Source of the DNA: Streptomyces cavernicola
GTDB taxonomy: Bacteria; Actinomycetota; Actinomycetes; Streptomycetales; Streptomycetaceae
Length of the DNA: 64,000 bases
Assembly: GCF_029968035.1 (NCBI RefSeq)
Contig: NZ_JASCIQ010000015.1
Span: 1 to 64,000 of the forward strand
Reading direction: 5' to 3'
The notes beneath the pieces were generated by a model. The model saw only the letters and a program-made list of their open reading frames with translations. It did not search any database and was not told where the DNA came from. Every line of letters begins with the position of its first letter. The stretch's first letter is position 1. This document shows positions 52,831 to 63,670 of the stretch, in pieces. The position numbers and the translations under genes are program-made.

Positions 52831-52937
52831 CAGGGCTGACCGGCTGGCCAGCACAGGGCTGACCGGCTGGCCAGCACAGGGCTGACCGGCTGGCCAGCAC
52901 AGGTCTGACCGGATGGCCAGCAATCTAACCGATCGGT
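52831..52937. promoter_or_regulatory. Operator array: four 23-bp repeats plus a perfect palindrome
   Basis: Four units of 23 bp start at 52831, 52854, 52877 and 52900. Each contains the dyad CTGACC-GGCT-GGCCAG, with one arm mismatch (GGAT centre in the last). Twenty bases from the last dyad centre lies ACCGATCGGT (52928-52937) within TAACCGATCGGTCAG. All five resemble one another and lie 17-125 bp upstream of the monooxygenase ATG. The shape suits a TetR dimer binding in a regular series. Confidence 0.7.
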
Positions 52938-52980
52938 CAGACGCCCCTTCGGCGGGACCCCCAGCCCCCCTCTCTCCTAT

Positions 52981-53040
52981 CGATCGAAACGCTCAACTCC
53001 GTTCAATCCATTGAGCGTTCGATCGTTTGCGTGCTAGAAA
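52981..53040 (+). promoter_or_regulatory. Lyase promoter with long palindromic operator (copy 1)
   Basis: CGATCGAAACGCTCAA (52981-52996) and TTGAGCGTTCGATCG (53011-53025) are inverted arms with one extra A. TTGAGC in the right arm, an 18-bp spacer and TAGAAA (53035-53040) form the promoter for the PL8 gene, so a bound protein would cover the -35 box. A near-identical copy is at 63567-63611. Confidence 0.75.
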
Positions 53041-53093
53041 CCGCTCACTTCCCGCCGCCCGCAGCCATCCCTCCCTGCCTTCGGAGCCCTCTC

Positions 53094-55535
53094 ATGACCA
53101 CGTCGCCCACCCACCGCTGGTCCCGTCGCGGATTTCTCACCACGTCCGGGGCCGCCGCCCTCACGCTCGGCCTCGCGAGCGGCGGCGGCACGGCAGCCGG
53201 GGTTCAACTCACCGCGGACGCGGACGAGTTCGCCGCGCTGCGCGCCCGCTGGCGCACCCTTCTGCTCGGCGAGGGCTTCAGCCCCACCGCCGAGCCGTTC
53301 CGCACCAAGCTGGCCGCGCTCGGGGCGACCGCCCGCCGCCACCTGGACGCGCTCGACCCGAAGCCGGGCTCGCTGTGGCCGGACGCGGTCTGGGCGGATC
53401 CCGAGCCCGACAAGGACCAGGAGTCGTACGGCTACTCCGGGAAGATCCAGGAGAGCGCGACCCGGCTGCGGACGCTCGCCGAGGCGTACTGCCGGCCCGG
53501 CACGGGACTCACCGGCGACGCGCCGGTCAGGGAGAAGATCATCGCCGCGTTCGCGCATCTGATCGCGGACGTGTACCACGAGGGCCAGGCCCCGTACGGG
53601 AATTGGTACAGCTGGGAGATAGGCGCCCCGCAGCCGCTGCTCGACGTGGCGGTGCTGCTGCACGAGCACCTGGACGCCGAGCAGATCGCGGCGACCGTGC
53701 GGGCCGTCGACCACTTCGTGCCGGACTCCAAGGTCGCGAACTACACGGGCACCAGCACCGGCGCCAACCGGATCGACCTCTGCCGGGTGCTCGCGCTCCG
53801 CGGTGTCCTCGACGGCACGGCGGCCAAGGTGGCCCTTGCGCGGGACGCGATGTCGCCGACGTTCCCGTACGTCACGAAGGGCGACGGGCTCTACGCCGAC
53901 GGCTCGCTGATCCAGCACACCAACGTGCCGTACACCGGGTCGTACGGGGCCGTGCTCATCGACGGGACCGGGCGGCTGCTCGCACTGCTCGACGGTTCGA
54001 GCTGGCAAGTCACCGACCCGAAGCGGCAGTTGTTCCTGGACGCGGTGGAGGCGGCGTACGCGCCGTTCCTGCACGACGGGCTGATGATGGACGGCGTCTC
54101 GGGGCGGGCGATCAGCCGGGGCCTGTCCGCCGGGGACCCGAGCGGGGTGCAGCAGGACGACCATCTGCGCGGCCATGCCGTGATCGGCTCGGTCCTCGTC
54201 CTCGCGCAGGGCGCGAGCGCGGCGGAGGCGGCACGCTGGAAGGCGCTGGCCAAGGGCTGGTTGACGCGCGACCGGTACGCGGACGTGACGACCGGCCGCA
54301 CCCTCGGCGTCGCCGCGCTGTCCCGCGTGAACGCGCTGCTCGCCGACGCGGCCGTCAAGGCGGCCCCCGAGGCGCTCGGCCACCGCCTCTTCCCGTCCAT
54401 GGACCGCGCCGTGCACCGCACCCGCACGTTCACGGCGTCCCTGTCGATGGCCTCGAAGCGGATCACGTACTACGAGAACGGCAACGGCGAGAACGTCCGC
54501 GGCTGGCACACGGGTACCGGGATGCTCTACTGGTGGGCCGAGGATGCCAACGGCGGCCAGTACAGCGACGGTTACTGGCCCACCGTCGACCCGTACCGGC
54601 TGCCCGGCACCACCGCGTCCCTGAAGAAACTCGCCGACGGCGAGGGCGGCGCGTGGGGTGCGGCGGCTCCGGCCACGACCTGGGTGGGCGGCACGAGCGA
54701 CGGCACGTACGCGACGCTCGCGCAGCACCTGCTCGGCCTCTCCTCCACGCTGCGGGCCCGGAAGTCCTGGTTCTTCCTCGACGACGCGGTGGTCTGCCTC
54801 GGCGCCGGCATCACCGCCGCGGACGGCACGGGCGTACAGACGGTGGTCGACAACCGCTGCCTGGGCGCGGACGGCACGGCGGGGCTCGTCGTCGACGGCC
54901 GCGTCCGCGAGACCAACGGCACGGTCGACGGCGCCGGTTGGGCCCACCTCGAAGGGCATGCCGGGTACGTCTTCCCCGGCGGCGCTCCCCTCACCACGCT
55001 CCGCGAGGAGCGCACGGGCGCCTGGAAGGACATCAACGGCGGCGGCGCGACGACCCCGGTCACCCGGCGGTACGTCACCCTCACCGCCGACCACGGCACG
55101 GACCCGACGGACGCCTCGTACGCGTACGTCGTCCTCCCCGGCGCGAGCCGGCAGCGCACCGAGGAGCGGGCGGCGGACCGCGACTGGCTGCTGCCGCTCG
55201 CCAACTCGGCGCGGGTGCAAGGCATTCGGGTCCCCTCGCTCGGCTTCACGGGCGTCACGTTCTGGGAGCCGGGCACGGCCGGCAAGGTCACGGTGGACGC
55301 GCCGGTGTGCGTGCAGATCGTGGAGCGCGGCGACGGCACGGCGGTGGTCTCGGTCAGCGACCCCAACCGCGCGGTGCAGGGCTTCCACCTGACCTGGGAC
55401 CACCCGGTCCGTACGGTCCTCAGCAAGCCCTCGACCGTGACCTCCGCCGGTACGGGCACGTCCCTGAGCCTCACCTTCGGGGACCTGAGCGGGACGGGCG
55501 GCGGGACGCAGCGGGTGGTGGTCCAGGTGCGGTGA
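53094..55535 (+). CDS. Tat-exported polysaccharide lyase family 8 (hyaluronate/chondroitin/xanthan lyase-like)
   Basis: The 813-residue precursor carries a Tat signal WSRRGFLTTSGAAALTLGLA (about 9-28). A helical toroid follows (about 40-390) with catalytic Asn in YTGTSTGANRIDLCRVLALR, and His and Tyr in LIQHTNVPYTGSYGAVLIDG (about 273-292). The beta-sandwich part starts with FTASLSMASKRITYYENGNG and GTGMLYWWAEDANGGQYSDG. The enzyme cuts uronic-acid-containing polysaccharides by beta-elimination outside the cell. GGAG precedes the ATG. Exact substrate uncertain. Confidence 0.92.
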   Translation: MTTSPTHRWSRRGFLTTSGAAALTLGLASGGGTAAGVQLTADADEFAALRARWRTLLLGEGFSPTAEPFRTKLAALGATARRHLDALDPKPGSLWPDAVWADPEPDKDQESYGYSGKIQESATRLRTLAEAYCRPGTGLTGDAPVREKIIAAFAHLIADVYHEGQAPYGNWYSWEIGAPQPLLDVAVLLHEHLDAEQIAATVRAVDHFVPDSKVANYTGTSTGANRIDLCRVLALRGVLDGTAAKVALARDAMSPTFPYVTKGDGLYADGSLIQHTNVPYTGSYGAVLIDGTGRLLALLDGSSWQVTDPKRQLFLDAVEAAYAPFLHDGLMMDGVSGRAISRGLSAGDPSGVQQDDHLRGHAVIGSVLVLAQGASAAEAARWKALAKGWLTRDRYADVTTGRTLGVAALSRVNALLADAAVKAAPEALGHRLFPSMDRAVHRTRTFTASLSMASKRITYYENGNGENVRGWHTGTGMLYWWAEDANGGQYSDGYWPTVDPYRLPGTTASLKKLADGEGGAWGAAAPATTWVGGTSDGTYATLAQHLLGLSSTLRARKSWFFLDDAVVCLGAGITAADGTGVQTVVDNRCLGADGTAGLVVDGRVRETNGTVDGAGWAHLEGHAGYVFPGGAPLTTLREERTGAWKDINGGGATTPVTRRYVTLTADHGTDPTDASYAYVVLPGASRQRTEERAADRDWLLPLANSARVQGIRVPSLGFTGVTFWEPGTAGKVTVDAPVCVQIVERGDGTAVVSVSDPNRAVQGFHLTWDHPVRTVLSKPSTVTSAGTGTSLSLTFGDLSGTGGGTQRVVVQVR

Positions 55536-55611
55536 GGTGAGGTGTTCTGCGGTGCGGTTATCGTGGCCGCTGTCCGGAGGACGTGGACGTGGATGTGGAC
55601 CGCGAGGAGTC

Positions 55612-57393
<1,782 letters not shown>

Positions 57394-57402
57394 GCCGCGC
57401 GC

Positions 57403-59784
57403 CTATACGGGCCCGTCGAGCCGCTCCTGCGCCCCCTCGGCCCGTGGGCTGCCGAGCTCCGTGAACATGTCGCGGGCGCTCGACCAGTCCGACTCCGCCG
57501 CCTCCCGGTCGCCGAGTTCCGCCTGGATGTCGCCGCGCAGCAGCAGGACCGTGGCGCGCTGGTGCGAGGCCGGGGCGTCGGCCGTGCCCGCAGCGGCCTC
57601 GTTCAGGCAGTGCAGGGCGGCGTCCGGCTGCCCGCAGGCACGGCGGTCCTCGGCCTGCCGCAACCAGGCCTTGGCGATGTTGAAGTGGTCGGGGCCCGTC
57701 GGCAACAACTCGAACTCCCGCCGCGCCAGGGCGAATTCGCGCTCGGCGTCGTTGTGCCGTTCGAGCGCCGAGTACGCGCGAGCCGTGTGGAAGGTGAGCA
57801 GCGCATGGCCGCGCGGGTGGACGATGCCGTCGAGGGCGGCCTTGGCCTCGGCGAAGCAGTCGAGGGCGCGCGCGCCGTGCTTCAGCTTCAGGGCGAGCAG
57901 CCCGAGCGCCTCCAGGGCACTGGACTCGGTACGCCGCGCCCCCTCACCGCCGTCGCCGGTGTCCGCGCGGGCAAGCCGCAGCGCCGCCTCCAACTCCTCG
58001 CGGGCGAGGCGCGCGTCGTCCTCGTCGAGGCTCCAGCGGTCCATGTGGGCGAAGCCCAGCTGGAAGTGCATACGGGCGACGGCGAGCGGGTCGTCGAGGC
58101 AGGCCTGGGCGGCGGCGAGGCCCGTGCGGTGCGACGCGATCCACTCCGTGTGGCTGCCCGTCCGCAGGTAGAAGCTCCACAGCGCCTGGCACAGCCGCCA
58201 GGCGTGCCGGTGCCTGCCGGTGGCGTGGGCGAGCAGCACGGCCGGTACGAGGGAGTCCCGCCTGCGCGCCAACTGCCCTTCCGCCGTTGCCGCTTCGGCC
58301 TTCGGGGCGCTCTCCCGGCGGGGCTCCACGTACTCCGGGTCGTGCAGCCAGCGGGTCGACAGGGCCGCCTCGGCGCGCTCCGCGAACTCCAGGAGCCGGG
58401 CGAAGAACCGGTCCCGCAGGAGCTCGCGCTCGGCCGGGTCCTCGTCCTGTTCGGCGCGGGTCAGGGCGTGGTCGTGGACGATCGGTTCCAGGCGGTACGC
58501 GTCCAGGTCCGCGCGCTGCACCACACCTCGGTCGACCAGTGCGCGCAGCGCCTGCCGCACCTGCGCGGAACTCCACTCGGACAGCAGGGCGTACAGCGTG
58601 TCCGGGTGGAAGCGGCCGGGCGGCAGCAGCCCGAGGAGCCGGTACAGGCGGGCCGGGCGCGGCGGCAGCGCACCGTACGTCGAGTCGAAGGCCCCGTACA
58701 GCGACTCCCCGTGCGCATCCTCGTCCGTCATGCCCAGGACCTCCTGCCTCGATTCGCGCTCGGCGAGGAGGGCCTCGAAGTCCTCCAGGACGCCGGGCTC
58801 CGGGGAGCGCAGTTCCGCGGCGACGATCCGCAGCGCCCAGGGGTTGCCGCCGACGCGTCGGGCGAGCGACCGCAGCCGGTCCGCGTGCTCGGTGCGGCCG
58901 CTGACCCTGGCGATGAGCTCCGCGGCGGGGCCGTCGTCGAGGGGCTCCACCAGGAGCGGGGCGAAGTCCGGGGCGCCGTCCAGCTGTCGGGGCGGCTCGC
59001 TCCCGGTGATGAGGGCGGCGCTGCCGGGGACGGCGGGCAGCAGCGGCTCGATCTGCCGCCGCGTCTCGGCGTTGTCGAGGAGTACGAGGACGGGGCCCTG
59101 GTCGCGGCCCGCCCGCGCGCAGGCCGCGCGGAACGCCGCCGACTTGCCCGGCAGGTCGCCCGGCCGGTCCGCGCGCGCCATGCCGAGCTGCGCGAGCCAG
59201 CGGTCGAGGACCGCGTCGGGGTCGGCGTGCGTGCCGTTCAGGTCCCGGCCCAGGTCGGCGTCGAGGACGGGGCCGGTGAAGTGCGCGGCGTGGGCGCGGG
59301 CCCAGCGCCGGGCCGCGGCTCTGCGGCCGGTGCCGCGCAGCCCGGCGAGGAAGATCACCGCGGGCACGTCGGCCTCCGCGCACCTGGTCCAGTGGGCGTC
59401 CATCTCCGCGTGGAGGGCGTCGTGGTTGACGTAGTGCAGGATGTTCGAGGCGAGGGCGGGCGGGAGCCGTACGGCATCGGCCTCGCGCACGATCTCGGCG
59501 AGGCCCTCGGCGAGATCGGGGTGTGTCTGCAGCAACTCCTCCAAGAAGTCGGCCAGTTCGGCCTCCACCGCGCCCTCGGCGGTCTCGTCCCCGGCCTCCC
59601 GGGCCGCCGCCAGTTCTCGGCGCAGCCGCTCCACTTCGGTCTCGACGGCCGCGGGGTCCGCCTGCGCGTCCCGGCCGAGGAGCTTGAGGATTCTGCCCTT
59701 GCCCCAGCCGAACGCGTCCGTCACCAGGAGCGACACCACGCTGCTCGCGCCCACTCCCGCCAGCGCGGCGATCTCCAGCTCCAC
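57403..59784 (-). CDS. STAND/NB-ARC-like ATPase with TPR C-terminus
   Basis: The 793-residue protein has an N-terminal helical region (residues 1-110, ELEIAALAGVGASSVVSLLV and a coiled stretch VERLRRELAAAREAGDETAE), an NB-ARC-like NTPase domain (about 120-330: P-loop position AGLRGTGRRAAARRW, Walker B-like GPVLVLLDNAETRRQIEPLL, GxP-type GGNPWALRIVAAELRSPEPG), a winged-helix-like region and TPR repeats (about 480-780). The P-loop lysine is replaced by Arg. Such proteins are signal-responsive switches in regulation or defence. GTG 59784 follows AAGGGGGAC. No partner gene adjacent. Confidence 0.8.
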   Translation of the reverse strand: MELEIAALAGVGASSVVSLLVTDAFGWGKGRILKLLGRDAQADPAAVETEVERLRRELAAAREAGDETAEGAVEAELADFLEELLQTHPDLAEGLAEIVREADAVRLPPALASNILHYVNHDALHAEMDAHWTRCAEADVPAVIFLAGLRGTGRRAAARRWARAHAAHFTGPVLDADLGRDLNGTHADPDAVLDRWLAQLGMARADRPGDLPGKSAAFRAACARAGRDQGPVLVLLDNAETRRQIEPLLPAVPGSAALITGSEPPRQLDGAPDFAPLLVEPLDDGPAAELIARVSGRTEHADRLRSLARRVGGNPWALRIVAAELRSPEPGVLEDFEALLAERESRQEVLGMTDEDAHGESLYGAFDSTYGALPPRPARLYRLLGLLPPGRFHPDTLYALLSEWSSAQVRQALRALVDRGVVQRADLDAYRLEPIVHDHALTRAEQDEDPAERELLRDRFFARLLEFAERAEAALSTRWLHDPEYVEPRRESAPKAEAATAEGQLARRRDSLVPAVLLAHATGRHRHAWRLCQALWSFYLRTGSHTEWIASHRTGLAAAQACLDDPLAVARMHFQLGFAHMDRWSLDEDDARLAREELEAALRLARADTGDGGEGARRTESSALEALGLLALKLKHGARALDCFAEAKAALDGIVHPRGHALLTFHTARAYSALERHNDAEREFALARREFELLPTGPDHFNIAKAWLRQAEDRRACGQPDAALHCLNEAAAGTADAPASHQRATVLLLRGDIQAELGDREAAESDWSSARDMFTELGSPRAEGAQERLDGPV

Positions 59785-59972
59785 CCGGTCCCCCTTACCA
59801 CGCGCGGCGCGCGATCTCCCGTACGGCGCAGCCCACTTCGGCCGCCGCCCACCCCCAACCGTAGAGATCATCCCGCCGGATCGGCAGGGGTTCCGGAGAC
59901 ATCGACCGGCGCGCACCGAACCGTCCACCACCCCCGCGAACGCCCCGCCCCGCCCCCGTTACGGTGGTCCGC

Positions 59973-61040
59973 GTGACAGCGACGACGGACGAGCCCGGCC
60001 ACGACCACCATCTGCAGGGGTACGCGCAGATCCTGCAGGAGGTCGCCGCGAGCGGGCGGCGGCTCACCCGCGAGGAGCGGGAGTCGCGGCGGGTGCTCGG
60101 CGAGCAGGCCGCGGAGGCGGGGCAGCCGCTGCGCTCCCTGGTCCGCGCGCACCTGGCCGCGACGCGCGCCGAGTGGCCGGGCGAGGTCGCCGCGGCGGAC
60201 GCGGTGCTCGCGGCGGTCGAGGGCTGCGTGGACGCGTTCATCGAGGGCTACGAGCGCGCGCAGCGCCTCGCCGTACGCCAGGCGGAGGCCGCGCGCCGGG
60301 AGTTCATCGACGACCTGCTGTACGGCCGCAGCGACCTGGGGCGGCTCGCGGAGCGCGCCGAGCGGTTCGGGCTGCTCCTGTCGCACGGGCACGCCGTGGC
60401 GGTGGCGCAGGGGCCCGAGCCGTACGACGACACGCATCCGGTGACACGGCAGGTGGAGAGCGCGCTCATCGCCCGCTTCGGGGACCGCTCCACGCTGCTC
60501 ACCACGAAGGAGGGCCGGCTGATCTGCATCGCCCCCGGCGACCAGAACGACGTGCTGACCCACTTCGCCAAGCAGGCGCACGCGGCGACGGGCGGCGGCC
60601 GCGTCGCGCTCGGCCGCCCGCACAACGGCGCGGGCGGCGTCGTCCACTCCTACGAGGAGGCCCTGGGCGCCCTCGACCTGGCAGAGCGCATCAACCTGGA
60701 CGATCCGCTGCTGCGCGCCGCCGACCTGCTCGTCTACCCGGTGCTCGCCCGCGACCGGCAGGCCATGGCCGACCTGGTGGAGAGCACGCTCGGCCCCCTC
60801 CACTCGGCCCGCGGCGGGCCGGGCCCGCTGCTCGACACGCTGGTCGCGTACTTCGACTCGGGCTGCGTATCGGCCCGTGCGGCCCGGCAGTTGGCGCTCA
60901 GCGTCCGCGCCCTCACCTACCGCCTGGACCGCATCCACATGCTCACGGGCTGCAACCCGGCCGATCCTCAGCACCGTTACACGCTGCAGACTGCGGTGAT
61001 CGGGGCTCGGTTGTTGGGGTGGCCGGAGGGTGAGGGCTGA
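59973..61040 (+). CDS. PucR/CdaR-type transcriptional regulator
   Basis: The 355-residue protein has a helical N-terminal region (about 10-105), a GGDEF-like central domain (FGDRSTLLTTKEGRLICIAP, GRVALGRPHNGAGGVVHSYE, EEALGALDLAER) and the C-terminal PucR helix-turn-helix (LLDTLVAYFDSGCVSARAAR, QLALSVRALTYRLDRIHMLT, about 285-325). PucR family members control purine or other catabolic genes. GTG 59973 fits the usual start (MTATTDE); GTG 59964 is in frame. It is divergent from the STAND gene with 188 bp between. Confidence 0.9.
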   Translation: MTATTDEPGHDHHLQGYAQILQEVAASGRRLTREERESRRVLGEQAAEAGQPLRSLVRAHLAATRAEWPGEVAAADAVLAAVEGCVDAFIEGYERAQRLAVRQAEAARREFIDDLLYGRSDLGRLAERAERFGLLLSHGHAVAVAQGPEPYDDTHPVTRQVESALIARFGDRSTLLTTKEGRLICIAPGDQNDVLTHFAKQAHAATGGGRVALGRPHNGAGGVVHSYEEALGALDLAERINLDDPLLRAADLLVYPVLARDRQAMADLVESTLGPLHSARGGPGPLLDTLVAYFDSGCVSARAARQLALSVRALTYRLDRIHMLTGCNPADPQHRYTLQTAVIGARLLGWPEGEG

Positions 61041-61139
61041 GCCGCTCCGGTACGCCCGCCTCCCCAGGGCCGCGCCCCTGGACCCCCGTCGTTTTCCGAC
61101 TGCCGCACCGTCGTGGCCGTTCGCGCAGTTCCCCGCGCC

Positions 61140-61247
61140 CCTGACGGGGCCCGGCAAATTCAGCCCCTCCGGCGTTTGAGGAGCGGGGGTCCGGGGGCTG
61201 GCCCCCCCGGTGCCGACGGCAGTCTTTCGGGAAGGGGCGGGGAGGGG
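61140..61247. repeat. Third relative of the intergenic inverted-repeat element (half copy)
   Basis: This stretch is close to the reverse complement of the left half of the 27.4-kb element: CCCCTCCGGCGTTTGAGGAG, GGTCCGGGGG, GGTGCCGACGGCAGT and the full 24-bp arm at 61224-61247. The preceding 61110-61140 (CGCAGTTCCCCGCGCCCCTG) is also shared. The other arm is missing. It lies in 61041-61317, between convergent genes. Confidence 0.7.
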
Positions 61248-61317
61248 ACATTGCCGGTGCCCGCGGACGAAATCCGCCAGCAAGTGGCACGCCTCAAGGG
61301 GCGCACCCTGCAGGGGG

Positions 61318-62076
61318 TTACGAGAAGTTCCCCGGCGCCCGCCCGCCCAACACCGCCGCCCGCTGCCGTATCAGGGCGATCTGAACACCCCCCCCCCGGA
61401 ATTCAGAGGGCGCCGTCGACGTCTGCCCGACGTGCTTGCGGTAGCGCAGCGTCGGCTGGTCGAGGAGGAGGCCGGGGCCCGCTGCGGAGGCGGCCATGAG
61501 GAGGCCCGTGTCCTCCATGCCGCGGAGTGCCGACCAGCCGCCGAGGGTCAGGAGCAGGGAGCGCCGCCACATCGTGCCCGCCGGGTGGACCGGGAGCCGG
61601 TAGGGTCCGCGGCCGTCCGTGGCCCAGCCGGTGAGGAGCGCGCCGCGGGGCAGCAGTCCGGGGCGGACCGGCAGGGCGTGGTCGACGAGCGTGCCGTCGG
61701 GCAGCAGGTCCCGTGCCCGACCCACCGCGAAGCCCAGCTCCGGGGCGGACTCCAACTCCCCCGCCAGCAGGGACAGTGCGTCCGGTTCGAGCTCGTCGTC
61801 CGCGTCCAGGTTCTGCACGAGCGGTGCATGCGCGCGGCCGAGGGCCAGATTGCGGGTGACGGCCGGTCCTTCGCTCGTACCGTTTCCGTCGATGCGGACG
61901 CGCGGGTCGTACGCGGCCCCGCAGGAGGCGAGCGTCTTGTGGACGGCGTCGTCCGGGCCGTCGGTCTGGACGAGCCAGGTCCAGTCGTCATGGCTCTGCG
62001 CGAGGAGCGAGCGCCACGCGTCGGGCAGGAACCCCGCGTGGGGTGCGTGGACGGCCGTGACGACATTCACCTGCAT
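61318..62076 (-). CDS. Family 2 glycosyltransferase
   Basis: The 252-residue protein has a GT-A fold start (MQVNVVTAVHAPHAGFLPDA, WRSLLAQSHDDWTWLVQTDG), the metal-binding DxD in VQNLDADDELEPDALSLLAG (about 87-106) and an acceptor-side motif RGMEDTGLLMAA. There is no membrane segment. ATG 62076 has AGGAT nearby. It transfers a sugar from a nucleotide sugar to an unknown acceptor. It stands alone, so pathway unknown. Confidence 0.87.
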   Translation of the reverse strand: MQVNVVTAVHAPHAGFLPDAWRSLLAQSHDDWTWLVQTDGPDDAVHKTLASCGAAYDPRVRIDGNGTSEGPAVTRNLALGRAHAPLVQNLDADDELEPDALSLLAGELESAPELGFAVGRARDLLPDGTLVDHALPVRPGLLPRGALLTGWATDGRGPYRLPVHPAGTMWRRSLLLTLGGWSALRGMEDTGLLMAASAAGPGLLLDQPTLRYRKHVGQTSTAPSEFRGGGVQIALIRQRAAVLGGRAPGNFS

Positions 62077-62197
62077 GTTCGAGATCCTATGATCCGGCTG
62101 TCCCGGCCGTGATAGGCAGGTCGGGGACTGCGAGGGCAAGTCGGGGACTGCAAGCGCAGGTCAGCGACCGCGGGGAACGAACGGGGAGCAGGGAAGC

Positions 62198-63544
62198 ATG
62201 GACTTGGCGGCCATTTCCGCGCGGCTGCAGCAGATTCCGGCGTCGGACTCGCGGGAGCTCGACCGGGTCTGCGAAGAGGTGGCCGAGGCGTTCCTGGAGG
62301 CGGGGCGGGAGCCGTCGTTCGACGTCGGCTCGGCGGACTTCGCGGCGGACGCCTTCCTGATCTGCGCCGACCGGTACTGGCGGCGGCGGTTTCTGCGACT
62401 CCCCAACGTCCGTACGGCCGCGGCCTGCGCGACCTGGCTGATGGCGCACGTCGCGCGGGACTCCCGTACGGAAGTCCTGGAGAAATGGAGTCTGGGGTAC
62501 GCGTTCATCACCAGGGAGCACGGGGAGTCCAGCGGCGAACTGTCCGAGGCCACCGAGGAGATCGTGGCCGCCGACACCGCCTCGGGGGACGTCGCCTACT
62601 TCGCGACGCTCTACCACGCGGGCAAGTTGCGGGCGAACTTCCAGCACGACGAGCTGCGCCAGTTCCTGGAGTCGTCGCTGCTCGCCCTGGCCGCCGGCGC
62701 GCACCGGCGGACGCCGCTGTTCGTCGCGCTGCGCGCCTTCGCCGCGTTCGGCAGCGAGAGCATCACCACCGCGCACGCCGTGAGCCTCCTGGACGAGGCA
62801 TGGAACTCCCCCGAGCGGACCCGCCATGTCGTCGACATCTGCCTCAACGGCATCCAGATGGGGCTGCCCTTCGACGACCAGGGCGAACTGCTGCGCAGCC
62901 ACGCCCAGGAGGCGGTACGGGACCACCCCCTGGACCACATGTTCCGCTTCCGCCTCGCCAGCGCCCAGCACATGTGCTCCGACCACGACGAAGCGCTCGG
63001 CAGCATCACGACCGCGTTGAGGCTGCTCCCGGCGATCGGTACGCGCATCAGCCACGAGCTGCTGCAGCAGCAGTATCTGAAGAAGCGCGACGAGATCCTC
63101 GAAGGGCGGCTGCGCGCCCGCCTCGACGCCGAGCAGCGGCAGCGGATGGAGGAGCGGGAGGCCGAACACCAGCGCCGGACCGTCGAGTTGGAGCAGCGGC
63201 ACGAGCAGCGCTGGCAGGAGCTCGAGGCGGAGCTGCGGCGCGACCGGGATCGGCAGGAGCAGGCGCAGCGGGAGCTCGTGGAGAGCACGCGCGCCGCGAC
63301 CGTCCGGGCCATGGAGCTGGTCGCCCTGTTCGCGGCCGTCATCGCGTTCGCCGTCGGTTCGCTGCAGGTCACCCTGAACGGCGACATGTCTCTGCACGAC
63401 CGCGCCTGGCTCATCGCCGAACTGGGCGGCGGTCTCCTCGTCTTCGCCTTCGTCATCACGGGCGGCACGTGGTACGTCACCCGCACCCGCCCGGCACGGC
63501 GACCGGACCGGACCGGGACGGGGACCGGCCAGGACCAGCACTAG
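62198..63544 (+). CDS. TPR-like/coiled-coil protein with two C-terminal membrane helices
   Basis: The 448-residue protein has a helical-repeat domain (about 1-280; AFAAFGSESITTAHAVSLLD, MFRFRLASAQHMCSDHDEAL), a long charged coiled coil (about 285-370; RQRMEEREAEHQRRTVELEQ) and two membrane helices (MELVALFAAVIAFAVGSLQV about 373-392; IAELGGGLLVFAFVITGGTW about 407-426). The bulk is cytoplasmic. I know no function; such plans occur in signalling scaffolds and in membrane effectors. ATG 62198 has AGGGAAG. Its 3' end carries two 11-bp CACTAGTCCAG repeats (63539-63560). Confidence 0.75.
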   Translation: MDLAAISARLQQIPASDSRELDRVCEEVAEAFLEAGREPSFDVGSADFAADAFLICADRYWRRRFLRLPNVRTAAACATWLMAHVARDSRTEVLEKWSLGYAFITREHGESSGELSEATEEIVAADTASGDVAYFATLYHAGKLRANFQHDELRQFLESSLLALAAGAHRRTPLFVALRAFAAFGSESITTAHAVSLLDEAWNSPERTRHVVDICLNGIQMGLPFDDQGELLRSHAQEAVRDHPLDHMFRFRLASAQHMCSDHDEALGSITTALRLLPAIGTRISHELLQQQYLKKRDEILEGRLRARLDAEQRQRMEEREAEHQRRTVELEQRHEQRWQELEAELRRDRDRQEQAQRELVESTRAATVRAMELVALFAAVIAFAVGSLQVTLNGDMSLHDRAWLIAELGGGLLVFAFVITGGTWYVTRTRPARRPDRTGTGTGQDQH

Positions 63545-63566
63545 TCCAGCACTAGTCCAGCACTTG

Positions 63567-63625
63567 CGATCGAAACGCTCAACTCCGTTGATTCCATTGA
63601 GCGTTCGATCGCCCGCTGCTACACA
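63567..63625 (+). promoter_or_regulatory. Lyase promoter with long palindromic operator (copy 2)
   Basis: The arms CGATCGAAACGCTCAA (63567-63582) and TTGAGCGTTCGATCG (63597-63611) are identical to those at 52981-53025, and the 14-bp centre differs at only a few bases. TTGAGC, a 17-bp spacer and TACACA (63620-63625) form the promoter of the second lyase gene. Confidence 0.75.
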
Positions 63626-63670
63626 GGGAGCGCCCCGAGAACCCCGAGCCCCCTCCCCCGAGGAGCCCTC

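Noticed and set aside
52831..52922. CRISPR-like array
   Set aside because: The 23-bp units are directly adjacent with no unique spacers, and no cas genes are present.
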